Positions 49,769 to 57,685 of a DNA stretch of 64,000 nucleotides are shown in pieces (positions within the stretch are counted from its first letter, which is position 1; every line of letters begins with the position of its first letter). Under the pieces are notes generated by a model. It saw only the letters and a list, made by a program, of their open reading frames with translations. It was not told the origin of the DNA and made no database searches. The position numbers and the translations under genes are program-made. The DNA is from Arthrobacter sp. EpRS71 (GTDB taxonomy: Bacteria; Actinomycetota; Actinomycetes; Actinomycetales; Micrococcaceae). The DNA is taken from positions 1,283,273 through 1,347,272 of the forward strand of contig NZ_LNUV01000006.1 in the NCBI RefSeq assembly GCF_001512285.1, given 5' to 3'.

Positions 49769-49818
49769 GGGTTCCCTGCCAGGCATGCCGCGCGCCCGGC
49801 ACGGCCAGCAGGGAACCC
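49769..49818 (+). terminator. Hairpin after DAHP synthase
   Basis: GGGTTCCCTGC pairs exactly with GCAGGGAACCC across a 28-nt loop. No T-run. Confidence 0.5.
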
Positions 49819-49849
49819 ACGGAATATGCAGAACCAAGCGCTGGGCTCT

Positions 49850-49878
49850 TTCACATTGGCCCCATCAGCCTCTAGAGT
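49850..49878 (+). promoter_or_regulatory. Promoter of the HTH gene
   Basis: TTCACA (49850-49855), 17 bp, TAGAGT (49873-49878). The transcript would have a leader of about 80 nt before ATG 49967, unlike the leaderless genes. Confidence 0.5.
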
Positions 49879-49966
49879 ATCTAGCACATGGTTGTTTGAT
49901 GGCTCAGCATCGGCACACCGTTCCACTGGGGGTGTCCTACTGTCTGAGAGCAAAGGAATATGGGAA

Positions 49967-50179
49967 ATGTCCGCGGAGACTAACTTCTCGAATGCGCGTT
50001 TCATGACGGTGGCCGAAGTGGCCGACGTCCTGCGTGTTTCCAAAATGACCGTGTATCGCCTGGTCCACTCAGGGGAAATGCCCGCCGTGAGGTTCGGCCG
50101 TTCCTTCCGGGTCCCTGAAGAGGCTGTTGCCCAATACCTCAAAGGTGCTGTGGTGGACGGACAATCCGAGACCGCCTGA
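49967..50179 (+). CDS. Helix-turn-helix (excisionase/BldC-like) DNA-binding protein
   Basis: The 70-residue protein has an N-terminal winged helix: FMTVAEVADVLRVSKMTVYRLVHSGEMPAVRFGRSFRVPEEAV, the MerR-like fold of Xis and BldC. The gene is conserved next to bS22 in actinobacteria; in mycobacteria it is Rv0500A. No other domain is present, so it probably acts as a dimer or filament on DNA. The upstream frame to 49748 is not coding. ATG 49967 is preceded by GGGA, weakly resembling a ribosome site. Confidence 0.85.
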   Translation: MSAETNFSNARFMTVAEVADVLRVSKMTVYRLVHSGEMPAVRFGRSFRVPEEAVAQYLKGAVVDGQSETA

Positions 50180-50343
50180 GGCCTGCCGGGGTCCGTTCAA
50201 CGGACCGTGGTCATGGGGTGCCCCTTTGAAGCGGTACTCTGTTAAGGAACGTTTTACGTCAATGTAAGAATCTGTCAGTTGTACTGTCTGCTTCCGCGGA
50301 TCGGTTCCAACAGACAGGAACTTCTAGTTTGTAAGGAACTTTC

Positions 50344-50442
50344 GTGGGTTCAGTTATTAAGAAGCGCCGCAAGCGTATGGCCAAGAAGAAGCACCGCAAG
50401 CTGCTTCGCAAGACTCGCCACCAGCGCCGCAATAAGAAGTAG
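50344..50442 (+). CDS. Ribosomal protein bS22 (AURKAIP1/COX24 domain)
   Basis: This 32-residue protein starts with GTG and is almost entirely basic: GSVIKKRRKRMAKKKHRKL and then LRKTRHQRRNKK. It matches the actinobacterial small-subunit protein bS22 (MSMEG Rv0500B), which sits at the decoding region of the 30S. A TAAGGAAC ribosome site precedes the GTG. The 164-nt space after the HTH gene holds a short hairpin near 50191 and a likely promoter. Confidence 0.92.
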   Translation: MGSVIKKRRKRMAKKKHRKLLRKTRHQRRNKK

Positions 50443-50461
50443 AGATACTTCATCAAGCGTG

Positions 50462-50496
50462 AATGCCCGCTACCTTTCGAGGCGGCGGGCATTTTT
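50462..50496 (+). terminator. Rho-independent terminator of bS22
   Basis: AATGCCCGC pairs with GCGGGCATT, a 9-bp stem with a 14-nt loop, followed by a T-run. Confidence 0.85.
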
Positions 50497-50509
50497 GCAT
50501 CCCCCGACG

Positions 50510-50560
50510 CTCTCTCATGTCCCTCGGGTTTGGTGTGGATCCTCTCTCATGTCCCTCGGG
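50510..50560. repeat. Two copies of a 19-bp repeat flanking the DUF559 gene (left)
   Basis: CTCTCTCATGTCCCTCGGG occurs at 50510-50528 and again at 50542-50560, with 13 nt between. Reverse-complement copies lie at 51581-51623, beyond the other end of the DUF559 gene. The right copy overlaps the gene's 3' end. Confidence 0.75.
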
Positions 50561-51518
50561 AAAAGCCCGAGCTGACGGCTGGATCCTGCCATGCTGATCG
50601 TAGAGCGCTCTTTATCTTTTTCGTGGCTGACGCAAAGTTGTCGGCCAGGTCATCTTTTCCGAATTTCAAGACTGTCCAGCCTGCAGATTCAAATGCTTTG
50701 TCGCGTCGCCGATCGCTGAACATCTGTTCCTGCCCAAGGTGATGACCGCCGTCGTACTGTATTGCCACCCGCCGATCACGGAAGCCCAAGTCCGCAGAAG
50801 GCGAAAACGGGTCATTCGGGCGAAGTTGCACCTGCAGCTCCGGTTCGGGGATACCGGCGTCCAGCATCGCCAAGCGGAGCAGCGACTCTGGCCCGGAATC
50901 GGCTCCAACACGCATGAGGTCCAGTGCTTCTCGTGCCCGAACGACGCCTTGTAAATTCTTGTGCCTGCCCACCAATTCGCGAAGGGCCTCGAGGGTGGTG
51001 AACGGTGTGTCGCGGTCTTCGAAGTCCGGCCTGGGCCTACGAATGAGTTCGTCACCCATACATACGAGGTCGGAGAGCGGTAGGCGTCTTGCGAGATCCA
51101 ACCAGGTACGCGACCGAGTGCTCATCCGGATGCCGTGAACATTTTCGATCTCGTCGTCGGAGGCCACAACCGTATGTCCGATCACTCCTTTGCGGCGGAC
51201 GGACGGTAGATGCCTTGGCTTGCTGAGATGCAATTCATTGGAATCAGACAGCCATGGTGGAAGGCACACACCATGCAGCCTCGCGGCCGTTACATGGGAT
51301 ATCCATGCCCCCGGACTTGCGGCTGACAGCGACCTTGCAGCCGCCGATAGCTCAAAGTCCCAATCCGATGGACGGTAAAGGCCGCGGCTGACTCCATCTA
51401 TTCCTACACGGTTCCAGAGGTGCGATTGCTTCAGGCCCGCGGCCTCGGCCTCGTCAATGGTGAATGGGGCATGGGTCAGTCGGGGCGGAAGGGGCACGGC
51501 GTTCTGCATATCTGGCAT
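50547..51518 (-). CDS. DUF559 domain protein, AbiEi-like N-terminus, Vsr-type endonuclease fold
   Basis: The 323-residue protein has an N-terminal winged-helix-like half with the segments FTIDEAEAAGLKQSHLWNRV and GAWISHVTAARLHGVCLPPW, as in AbiEi antitoxin-type proteins. The C-terminal half has the restriction-endonuclease-like core: LRLAMLDAGIPEPELQVQL, then the D-x(n)-QYDGGHH motif with RRRDKAFESAGWTVLKF, as in Vsr/DUF559 nucleases. Its target is unknown; such genes are abundant in actinobacteria and may be selfish or defensive. The flanking inverted repeats suggest it moves or is bounded as a unit. It has no partner gene that I see. Confidence 0.78.
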   Translation of the reverse strand: MPDMQNAVPLPPRLTHAPFTIDEAEAAGLKQSHLWNRVGIDGVSRGLYRPSDWDFELSAAARSLSAASPGAWISHVTAARLHGVCLPPWLSDSNELHLSKPRHLPSVRRKGVIGHTVVASDDEIENVHGIRMSTRSRTWLDLARRLPLSDLVCMGDELIRRPRPDFEDRDTPFTTLEALRELVGRHKNLQGVVRAREALDLMRVGADSGPESLLRLAMLDAGIPEPELQVQLRPNDPFSPSADLGFRDRRVAIQYDGGHHLGQEQMFSDRRRDKAFESAGWTVLKFGKDDLADNFASATKKIKSALRSAWQDPAVSSGFSRGT

Positions 51519-51580
51519 TCTCGCCCAGAAACGCTTGAGTCATCTTAAGTTATCCACAGGCTCGTTGAAGCCGTCGATGC

Positions 51581-51623
51581 ATGTGAGAGAAGGTTTGGTT
51601 CAAGCCCGAGGGATGTGAGAGAG
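51581..51623. repeat. Inverted copies of the DUF559-flanking repeat (right)
   Basis: CCCGAGGGATGTGAGAGAG (51605-51623) is the reverse complement of the left repeat with one or two mismatches. A partial copy ATGTGAGAGAAG is at 51581-51592. A TTATCCACAGG motif lies at 51551. Confidence 0.7.
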
Positions 51624-51625
51624 CG

Positions 51626-52489
51626 TTAGAGGCGGGGGCCGCGGAACTTTGAGAATCCGCGCCACAGTCCGTAGACGGCTCCACCGACGGTCGCAGCTTT
51701 GAGCCCAAATGTTGCGGCGCGGCGTCCGGAACGGAAATCGTAAACGGGCCAGTTGTTTTCACGGGCATGGCGGCGCAGCTTAGCGTCCGGGTTGATGACC
51801 ACGGGATGACCCACCATGGTGAGCAGGGGGATGTCGTTGGCTGAGTCGCTGTAGGCCCAGCAGTGGTCCAGATCCAGGCCCTCGCGGTCTGCCACGAGTT
51901 GGACCGCGATTGCCTTGGCGGGTCCGTGCAGGATGTCGCCCACAAGCTTTCCCGTGTACACGCCGTCGTTCACCTCGCCCACAGTCCCGAGTGCGCCGGT
52001 CAGGCCGAGCCGAGTGGAAATAACGGTGGCCACTTCGATGGGCGTGGCCGTCACGAGCCACACTTTCCTGCCAACGCGAAGGTGTTGTTCAGCCAGCGCC
52101 TTGGTTCCCGGCCAGATCCGTGACTCGATCATTTCGTCATAGACCTCTTCGCCTAAGGCTTTGATGTCTTTCACGGTGATGCCTGCTGCAAGAGTCAGGG
52201 CGGAGTCGCGTACCGAATGGACGTCTTCCATGTTCTCGCCCCGCATGACGAACTTGAACTGCTTCCAAGCGAAGCCAGCGGCCTGGGAAAGCGTGAACGC
52301 TTTGCGCTCATACATCTTGCGCGCCACGTGGAAGAGACTTGCACCCTTCATCAACGTATTGTCGACGTCGAAAAAAGCGGCCTCGCCAGCATACTTCCGG
52401 GCGATGTCCTTCTTGGCCGCGTTGCTCTGTACTGCGTCCTGCTGCACCAAGGCATCTTCGACCACGGCGGCGTTCTTCTCCTCGGGCAT
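51626..52489 (-). CDS. HAD-superfamily subclass IB hydrolase
   Basis: The 287-residue protein has the HAD motif I AFFDVDNTLMKG (nucleophile Asp and DxDxT), motif II in WLVTATP, motif III Lys and motif IV in YSDSANDIPLL. The IB cap is of the phosphoserine-phosphatase type and a C-terminal hydrophobic helix (TFGLKAATVGGAVYGLW) is present. Members include SerB-like and glycerol/phospholipid phosphatases; the substrate is not clear. The ATG at 52489 has a TAGACT box 6 nt upstream, so the mRNA is likely leaderless. Confidence 0.85.
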   Translation of the reverse strand: MPEEKNAAVVEDALVQQDAVQSNAAKKDIARKYAGEAAFFDVDNTLMKGASLFHVARKMYERKAFTLSQAAGFAWKQFKFVMRGENMEDVHSVRDSALTLAAGITVKDIKALGEEVYDEMIESRIWPGTKALAEQHLRVGRKVWLVTATPIEVATVISTRLGLTGALGTVGEVNDGVYTGKLVGDILHGPAKAIAVQLVADREGLDLDHCWAYSDSANDIPLLTMVGHPVVINPDAKLRRHARENNWPVYDFRSGRRAATFGLKAATVGGAVYGLWRGFSKFRGPRL

Positions 52490-52495
52490 GCCTTG

Positions 52496-52501
52496 AGTCT
52501 A
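52496..52501 (-). promoter_or_regulatory. -10 box, leaderless start of the HAD hydrolase gene
   Basis: TAGACT on the minus strand is 6 nt from ATG 52489. A TCAACG -35-like sequence is 18 bp upstream. Confidence 0.5.
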
Positions 52502-52615
52502 GTCAATCAGCGGGGCAGGCGTTGAGGACGCATGGCGGTATTACCCCCGGGCGATGACAGGTGGGCGGGCATAAATGTGAGAGCGCGTGTGCGATATGAG
52601 GCTGCATAGGGCCGG

Positions 52616-52621
52616 TACCTT
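52616..52621 (+). promoter_or_regulatory. -10 box, leaderless start of glutaredoxin
   Basis: TACCTT lies 6 nt before ATG 52628. Confidence 0.5.
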
Positions 52622-52627
52622 TGACAC

Positions 52628-52882
52628 ATGGCTATTCCCGACGTCGTTCTCCTCACCAAAGCTGACTGCCACCTCTGCACGGCGGCGCGTGCCGCCGTCG
52701 AGCGCGTCACAAAAAGTCTTGGCGTGCAGTGGACAGAGCAGAAGATCGACGGCGACCCCCAACTGCAGGAGCGGTTCGCAGAGGAGATTCCAGTGGTGCT
52801 GGTGGACGGCATCCAGCGCGATTTCTGGAAGATCGACGAAGAGCGGCTCACCCGGACCTTGAAGAAAGTCCTGGAGGGCTGA
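52628..52882 (+). CDS. Glutaredoxin-family protein
   Basis: The 84-residue thioredoxin-fold protein has the redox motif CHLC in VVLLTKADCHLCTAARAAV and the cis-proline loop EEIPVVLVDG. CxxC with His is a dithiol type. Only one domain is present and no signal peptide, so it is a cytoplasmic electron carrier, possibly using mycothiol. It is close to rex, a redox-sensing repressor, which may be functionally linked. Confidence 0.87.
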   Translation: MAIPDVVLLTKADCHLCTAARAAVERVTKSLGVQWTEQKIDGDPQLQERFAEEIPVVLVDGIQRDFWKIDEERLTRTLKKVLEG

Positions 52883-52970
52883 GGGTGGAACTACCGGCAA
52901 GTAATGGCTTTTGTTGAGTCCGGCCGAGGGTCATAGAGTGGAACAACAAAGCGACGCAATGGAGAGAACC

Positions 52971-53666
52971 GTGACTGCGCTGGAACCGTCCCCGGAAGCA
53001 ACAACCGGGGACAACGAACCTGCCACAAAGCAGATCCCGCCCGCGGCTGTGGCCCGGATGACTCTCTATTTGCGCGCATTGAACTCTTTGTTGGCCGAAG
53101 GCGTTGAACGGGTTTCCTCCGAAGCCTTGGCGGAAGCCTCGGGCGTCAGCTCATCCACGCTCCGCAAAGACCTCTCCTACGTCGGCTCCTACGGGACCCG
53201 CGGCGTGGGTTACGAAGTCCAGTATTTGAGCCGCCACATCGCGGCGGCCCTCGGCCTGACCCACGACTGGAAGGTCGCGATCGTGGGCGCCGGTAACCTC
53301 GGCAAAGCCCTGGCCCGGTACGGCGGCTTCGAATCCCGCGGCTTCGACGTCGTGGCCATCTTCGATGCCGACCCCATGGTGATCGGCAACGAGGTGGGCT
53401 GGTTGCGGGTCAGTGACTCCGCTGAACTGGAACGGGTCCTGGAGCGCACCCACACCAACATGGTGGTGCTGGCACTGCCGGCCACCGTGGCCCAGGCTGT
53501 GTGTGACCGCGTTATTGCCGCCGGGATCCGGAGCGTCCTCAGCTTCGCCCCGGTGCTGCTGCAGGTCCCGCCGCACGTCAACCTCCGCAAGGTGGATATG
53601 GCAACCGAGCTCCAGATCCTCGCCTACCACGCACAACGGGCGCAGACACCGGGTCAGGCCGTTTAG
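52971..53666 (+). CDS. rex: Redox-sensing transcriptional repressor Rex
   Basis: The 231-residue repressor binds DNA when NADH is low. The N-terminal winged helix is ARMTLYLRALNSLLAEGVERVSSEALAEASGVSSSTLRKDL; the Rossmann domain starts WKVAIVGAGNLGKALARYGGF and ends FAPVLLQVPPHVNLRKVDM. GTG 52971 is preferred because GGAGAG lies 4 nt upstream; ATG 52959 adds four residues and is also possible. A TAGAGT box is near 52934. In streptomycetes rex precedes hemA; here it does not. Confidence 0.93.
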   Translation: MTALEPSPEATTGDNEPATKQIPPAAVARMTLYLRALNSLLAEGVERVSSEALAEASGVSSSTLRKDLSYVGSYGTRGVGYEVQYLSRHIAAALGLTHDWKVAIVGAGNLGKALARYGGFESRGFDVVAIFDADPMVIGNEVGWLRVSDSAELERVLERTHTNMVVLALPATVAQAVCDRVIAAGIRSVLSFAPVLLQVPPHVNLRKVDMATELQILAYHAQRAQTPGQAV

Positions 53667-53714
53667 CCTTCGCCGGGTCCGCGCCCGCGTGGTGTGTTGG
53701 GAATCCCTGCGTGT

Positions 53715-54479
53715 TTAGCGGCCGTAGGGGTTCTGGTACGTGTTGCCGAATGGCTGCGCCTTACGGAAATACGGAGCCGACGCCGGCAGGTACAGCATGA
53801 CGATTGCTGCAACGCCCAGGAGGATCACGATCAGCTGCAAGAAGCCGTACGTGGGACCGAACTGGAACAGGCTCGTGAGGCCCAGTACCGAGATGGCTGC
53901 GAAGACCGTGCCCAGGATTCTGGCCCAGTTCTTGCCCTTTCGGACCGGGAAAGCGACCAAGGCGTACAGGCCAAGGCCCAAGATGGCACCAACTACAGCG
54001 CTGACGGCCATGATGCCACGCATGCCTTCCATGCTTTCCGCTGGCAGATCCGTGCCCTGCTGAGCGGCCTGCTGATTCATCATGTCAATGAAGACGTCAG
54101 CGCCGGTGGTGGCGAGGAGCAACGAGCTGATGGCGGAAAGGATGCCGGCGGCGACGATCATCCAGAATGCGTAATTAACCATTGGCGGGACAGTGGTGGG
54201 TCCGGGCTGCTGGCTCGGCCAGTTGGTGTCTTGGCCGTACTGCGGTGCAGCGGGCGACTGGCCGTACTGCGGAGCGCCGGGGGCCTGCTGCCCGTACTGG
54301 GGTGCGGCGGGGGTCTGCTGGCCGTACTGCGGAGCGGCGGGGGCCTGCTGGCCGTACTGGGGTGCAGCGGGCTGTCCGTACTGGGGTGCCGGGGGCTGCG
54401 GTGCAGAGGGCTGGGAGCCGCTGGTTTCGGGCTGGTGGTTCTCGCCCTGGTTGGACGGCGGGTACGGAGGGTTGCTCAT
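53715..54479 (-). CDS. Proline/glutamine-rich membrane protein with PQYGQ repeats
   Basis: The 254-residue protein has an N-terminal disordered region with five to six copies of a repeat like QYGQQAPAAP, followed by four hydrophobic segments from PMVNYAFWMIVAAGILSAI. The C-terminal motif LPASAPYFRKA recalls DUF4064-like proteins. It is a paralogue of the next gene in architecture, and both may be membrane scaffolds or stress proteins. The ATG at 54479 has AAAGGAA upstream. Rex converges with it, 48 nt apart, with no terminator evident. Confidence 0.65.
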   Translation of the reverse strand: MSNPPYPPSNQGENHQPETSGSQPSAPQPPAPQYGQPAAPQYGQQAPAAPQYGQQTPAAPQYGQQAPGAPQYGQSPAAPQYGQDTNWPSQQPGPTTVPPMVNYAFWMIVAAGILSAISSLLLATTGADVFIDMMNQQAAQQGTDLPAESMEGMRGIMAVSAVVGAILGLGLYALVAFPVRKGKNWARILGTVFAAISVLGLTSLFQFGPTYGFLQLIVILLGVAAIVMLYLPASAPYFRKAQPFGNTYQNPYGR

Positions 54480-54653
54480 GGCATTCCTTTGCTTGTTCGA
54501 CTGCTTGTGCGGCCGCCGGGATCAGCAAAATGACCCTGCCCCCAGCGTGGTTCTGCTACCACCGTACCTCCCGGGTCCTTTCGTGGCAGACGATCACACG
54601 CAGGTATTTCAAGCTCACGGGAAAAATCATCATGTGGGCTTACGCCTTCATGA

Positions 54654-54694
54654 TGAAGGCCGCGGGATCCAGGAGGATTCAGCCGCGGCCTTCA
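54654..54694 (-). terminator. Hairpin after the second proline-rich membrane gene
   Basis: TGAAGGCCGCGG pairs exactly with CCGCGGCCTTCA across 17 nt, downstream of the gene at 54742-55440. No T-run. The remaining interval 54480-54741 shows no gene. Confidence 0.55.
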
Positions 54695-54741
54695 GACTGC
54701 TTTTCCACCGATAAAGAACGACGGCGGCAGGTGCGTCAGCG

Positions 54742-55440
54742 CTATACCTGGCCCTTCACTGCCTTGAACCAGAGCTGCGAATTCGGCAGCCACATCAGGA
54801 CGACTGCTACAGCACTGACGAGGAAGCCGAACCAGTTGCCGCCCAGTCCCATGCCCGATCCGCCGCCATTTGCTGCGCCGAAGATTGCCAGCAGCAGGGA
54901 GACGGCGGCCACGATGGTTAACGCAAGCCGTGCCCACTCCTTGCCTTCCTTCATTTTCATGGCCAGGACAACCTGCGCGGCGGCCACAGCCAAAGCGAGC
55001 AGGAGAAGGATCAGTGCGATAGCGGCAAAGGCCGGAGCGAAGGCGAATGCTGCGACGACGGCGAAGAATCCGATGAGTCCAAACAAGAGGCCCAGAAGTC
55101 CGGAGATCACCCAAATGAAGTAGGAAACTTTGAGTTCCGTCGGCAGGCCTTGAGTTTTGAACATTCCCGAGAATCCGCCCTGCGGCATGACGTCGTTGAA
55201 GTTGCGGGGGCCGTCCGTGGGCATTTCGAAATGGAATCCAGGTTGCCCGGGGGCAGGCTGGCCGGCGCCGGGCGGAGGCGGTGCGGGCTGTGAATACTGG
55301 CCCGGTTGCGACGGCGGCTGGTAACCCTGCGGTGGCTGGTATCCCTGGGGCGGTTGGTAGCCCGCAGGAGGAACATTGCCGGGCTGCGGAGGCTGGGAGC
55401 CGGGCTGCTGTGGCTGTGGTGTTTCGTCTGGGGTACTCAT
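54742..55440 (-). CDS. Proline-rich membrane protein with QPPQGY repeats
   Basis: The 232-residue protein has a proline-rich, disordered N-terminal third with GYQPPQ repeats, then a segment near VSYFIWVISGLLGLLFGLIGFF and three further hydrophobic helices. It has the same layout as the gene at 53715, so the two look like duplicated genes. ATG 55440 is preceded by TAAAGT 6 nt upstream, suggesting a leaderless mRNA. Confidence 0.65.
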   Translation of the reverse strand: MSTPDETPQPQQPGSQPPQPGNVPPAGYQPPQGYQPPQGYQPPSQPGQYSQPAPPPPGAGQPAPGQPGFHFEMPTDGPRNFNDVMPQGGFSGMFKTQGLPTELKVSYFIWVISGLLGLLFGLIGFFAVVAAFAFAPAFAAIALILLLLALAVAAAQVVLAMKMKEGKEWARLALTIVAAVSLLLAIFGAANGGGSGMGLGGNWFGFLVSAVAVVLMWLPNSQLWFKAVKGQV

Positions 55441-55446
55441 GGCATC

Positions 55447-55452
55447 ACTTTA
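55447..55452 (-). promoter_or_regulatory. -10 box, leaderless start of the membrane protein (55440)
   Basis: TAAAGT on the minus strand lies 6 nt before the ATG at 55440. Confidence 0.45.
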
Positions 55453-55549
55453 GACCGCAGGTTGAAGGATGCATAGGAAATTCGGAGCCAACGCGCAGCT
55501 AAATACAGGCTTTTTGCCGAACAATTGCGTAGTGACTTCTGTATATGCG

Positions 55550-55590
55550 AAACGGCGCCCCCACAGTGTGAGCTGTGCAGGGCGCCGTTT
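55550..55590 (-). terminator. Terminator-like hairpin after YceI
   Basis: AAACGGCGCCC pairs exactly with GGGCGCCGTTT across 19 nt, downstream of the YceI gene on its strand. Confidence 0.65.
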
Positions 55591-55645
55591 ACGGATGCAG
55601 GCAGGGAAGATCCGGCCTGCCGTGGATCGGGTCGGCGTTGAAGGA

Positions 55646-56200
55646 CTACGCGGCGGCTGGTGCGATGAACGCGAGCTCGAGGTTGATGACTACCTTGTCG
55701 CTGACCAGGACGCCACCGGCTTCGAGGACAGCGTTCCACGTGAGGCCGAAGTCCTTGCGGCTGATGGTGGTTTCACCGGAAACACCGGCGCGGGTGTTGC
55801 CGAAGGGATCCACTGCTACACCGTTGAATTCGGTTTCGATGGAAACTTCCTTGGTGACGCCTTTGATTGTGAGATCGCCCACGAGGTCGAAGCTGTTTCC
55901 GTTGGCCTTGACGTGGCGGGACACGAAGGTGATTTCCGGGAACTTCTCTACGTCGAAGAAGTCTTCGCCCTTGACGTGGCCGTCGCGGTTGACGTCGCCG
56001 GAGTCGAAGCTGGCGGTCTGGATGGTGGCGTTGACCTTGGAGTCGGTGAGGGTTTCGCCAACTTCCAAGGTGGCCGTGGCGTCCTTGAACTGGCCGCGGA
56101 CCTTGCTGATGCCTGCGTGGCGGACGGTGAAGCCGATTTCGCTGTGGGAAGCGTCGAGGGTCCAGGTGCCGGTGGTGACGGAAGCGGGGAGAGTCATCAT
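55646..56200 (-). CDS. YceI-family protein
   Basis: The 184-residue protein forms the lipocalin-like YceI barrel: TGTWTLDASHSEIGFTVRHAG, then FFDVEKFPEITFVS and DLTIKGVTKEVSIE, the family signature. YceI binds long-chain isoprenoid-type lipids. There is no signal peptide, unlike E. coli YceI, so this copy is cytoplasmic. AAAGGAG is 7 nt before ATG 56200; ATG 56197 is the alternative. A palindrome in the promoter region may be an operator. Confidence 0.93.
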   Translation of the reverse strand: MMTLPASVTTGTWTLDASHSEIGFTVRHAGISKVRGQFKDATATLEVGETLTDSKVNATIQTASFDSGDVNRDGHVKGEDFFDVEKFPEITFVSRHVKANGNSFDLVGDLTIKGVTKEVSIETEFNGVAVDPFGNTRAGVSGETTISRKDFGLTWNAVLEAGGVLVSDKVVINLELAFIAPAAA

Positions 56201-56294
56201 GGTGTTGCTCCTTTATCAAGTGGTGGGTACTGCTTGCTTGCCCGGTCGAGCTCATTGCTTGAAGCATCAACCGAGCTTCGTACCCAGTATAAAC

Positions 56295-56306
56295 ATGCAT
56301 ATGCAT
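56295..56306. promoter_or_regulatory. 12-bp perfect palindrome in the YceI / phosphatase intergenic region
   Basis: ATGCATATGCAT lies 95 nt upstream of YceI and 98 nt upstream of the phosphatase gene, next to a TATAAA sequence. It could bind a dimeric regulator such as a MarR-family protein. Confidence 0.35.
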
Positions 56307-56404
56307 CTTTTATTCCAACTCCACGGAACATTTCGGGAAAACTTTGAGTTCTACTAGCGGTAGAAGATTTCGGATCGCCCCGCTTCTTTGAGAAACTGGT
56401 AAAC

Positions 56405-57070
56405 ATGCCCCAAGCAACTGTCCATCTGCTTCGCCATGGCGAGGTCCACAATCCCGACGCTGTCCTCTACGGCCGGCTGCCGGAATTCCACCTCTCCGAA
56501 CGTGGCCGGGAGATGGCCCGGATGTTGGCGGACCACTTCACGGCCCGTGTCAGCCGGGGTGCCAAGATTGTGCATTTGGTAGCCTCGCCGCTGACCCGCG
56601 CACAGGAAACAGCCATGCCTACGTCCGAGGCGCTGAGCCTGGAGATCACCACGGATCCGCGCATCATCGAAGCCGAGAATCACTTCGAGGGACTCCATCC
56701 CACCAAGAGTGAGTTCCTCAAACCCAAGCACTGGATCTACTTCCGCAACCCCCTGCGGCCTTCCTGGGGCGAGCCTTACAAGGAGCAGGCAGCCCGCGTG
56801 CTGGCGGCGGTGGAAGATGCCCGCGTCAAGGCAATCGAGCTGGGCGGGGACGGTGCTGAAGCCATCCTGGTCAGCCATCAGTTGCCCATCTGGTCAACCC
56901 GTTTGACCGCGGAGGGACGTCGCCTGGCGCATGACCCCCGCAAGCGCGAATGCACGCTGACTTCCCTGACTTCCCTGACGCTGGACGACGACGGAAAGAT
57001 TGTTCGCGTCGAATACACCGAGCCTGCCGCCGTTCTGCTCCCCGGCGCGGCAAGCACCCCGGGAGCATAG
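56405..57070 (+). CDS. Histidine phosphatase (phosphoglycerate mutase-like)
   Basis: The 221-residue protein has the LLRHGEVHNP motif with the phosphohistidine, a second conserved Arg in ASPLTRAQETA and a late histidine in LVSHQLPIW. It belongs to the broad family of phosphoglycerate mutase-like phosphatases. The order phosphatase / CcsX / CcdA / ResB / CcsB is the same as in mycobacteria (Rv0525-Rv0529), so it may be linked to cytochrome c maturation or just conserved there. The stop is 4 nt before the next start. Confidence 0.85.
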   Translation: MPQATVHLLRHGEVHNPDAVLYGRLPEFHLSERGREMARMLADHFTARVSRGAKIVHLVASPLTRAQETAMPTSEALSLEITTDPRIIEAENHFEGLHPTKSEFLKPKHWIYFRNPLRPSWGEPYKEQAARVLAAVEDARVKAIELGGDGAEAILVSHQLPIWSTRLTAEGRRLAHDPRKRECTLTSLTSLTLDDDGKIVRVEYTEPAAVLLPGAASTPGA

Positions 57071-57074
57071 AAGC

Positions 57075-57680
57075 ATGGACAAGAATCTTTCACGTCGCGG
57101 CGTGCTGAGCGCCGGCGGAGTCCTCCTGGCCGGACTGACCATGGGCCTGTCCGCGTGCGCCCAGGAAGACTCCCTCGCCAAGCAGGCCAAGGCCGGCGAC
57201 AACAAGAACTACGTGGCAGGTGACGGCTCGGTGACGGAGTTCGCCAAAGCTGACCGTGCTGCTCCCGTGGCTCTCAAGGGAACCCTCTTCAACGGACAGA
57301 GCATCAAGCCCGAGGACCTCCAAGGCAAGGTCACTGTCCTGAACTTCTGGTTTGCCGCCTGCGCTCCGTGCCGCATCGAAGCACCCCAGCTTGAGGCCCT
57401 GCACCAGGACTTCAAGGACCAGGGCGTTCAGTTCTTCGGGGTCAACCTTCGCGACGAACAAGCCACCGCCGAGGCCTTCGACAAGACCTTCAACATCACC
57501 TACCCGAGCTTCAATGACAAGGATGGCGCAGTGCTGCTGTCCGTGTCCGGCATTGTCCCACCAGGGGCAGTGCCCACCACCTTGGTACTGGACAAGGAAG
57601 GCAAGGTTGCCTCCCGCGTTCTTGGCGAGATTGAGAAGAGCACCCTGAAGGCCCTCATCACCTCCGCAGTGGCCGAGTAG
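57075..57680 (+). CDS. TlpA/ResA-like thiol-disulfide lipoprotein (CcsX-type)
   Basis: The 201-residue protein has a twin-arginine-like start (MDKNLSRRGVLSAGG), a lipobox GLSAC and a thioredoxin fold with CAPC in NFWFAACAPCRIEAPQL. It is anchored outside the membrane and reduces the apocytochrome c haem-binding cysteines. CcdA next door supplies electrons. The ATG 57075 start is 4 nt after the phosphatase stop. Confidence 0.9.
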   Translation: MDKNLSRRGVLSAGGVLLAGLTMGLSACAQEDSLAKQAKAGDNKNYVAGDGSVTEFAKADRAAPVALKGTLFNGQSIKPEDLQGKVTVLNFWFAACAPCRIEAPQLEALHQDFKDQGVQFFGVNLRDEQATAEAFDKTFNITYPSFNDKDGAVLLSVSGIVPPGAVPTTLVLDKEGKVASRVLGEIEKSTLKALITSAVAE

Positions 57681-57685
57681 CACCC

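Noticed and set aside
49869..49965. A tRNA or small RNA gene before the HTH gene
   Set aside because: No cloverleaf or CCA end is seen; the stretch fits a promoter and an 80-nt mRNA leader.
49748..49966. Upstream extension of the HTH gene frame
   Set aside because: The translation before ATG 49967 is not conserved in type and contains the terminator hairpin and the promoter, so it is not coding.
57000..57074. Longer N-terminus for the TlpA-like protein
   Set aside because: The extra 25 residues would precede the signal peptide and lie inside the phosphatase gene; ATG 57075 gives a proper lipoprotein signal.
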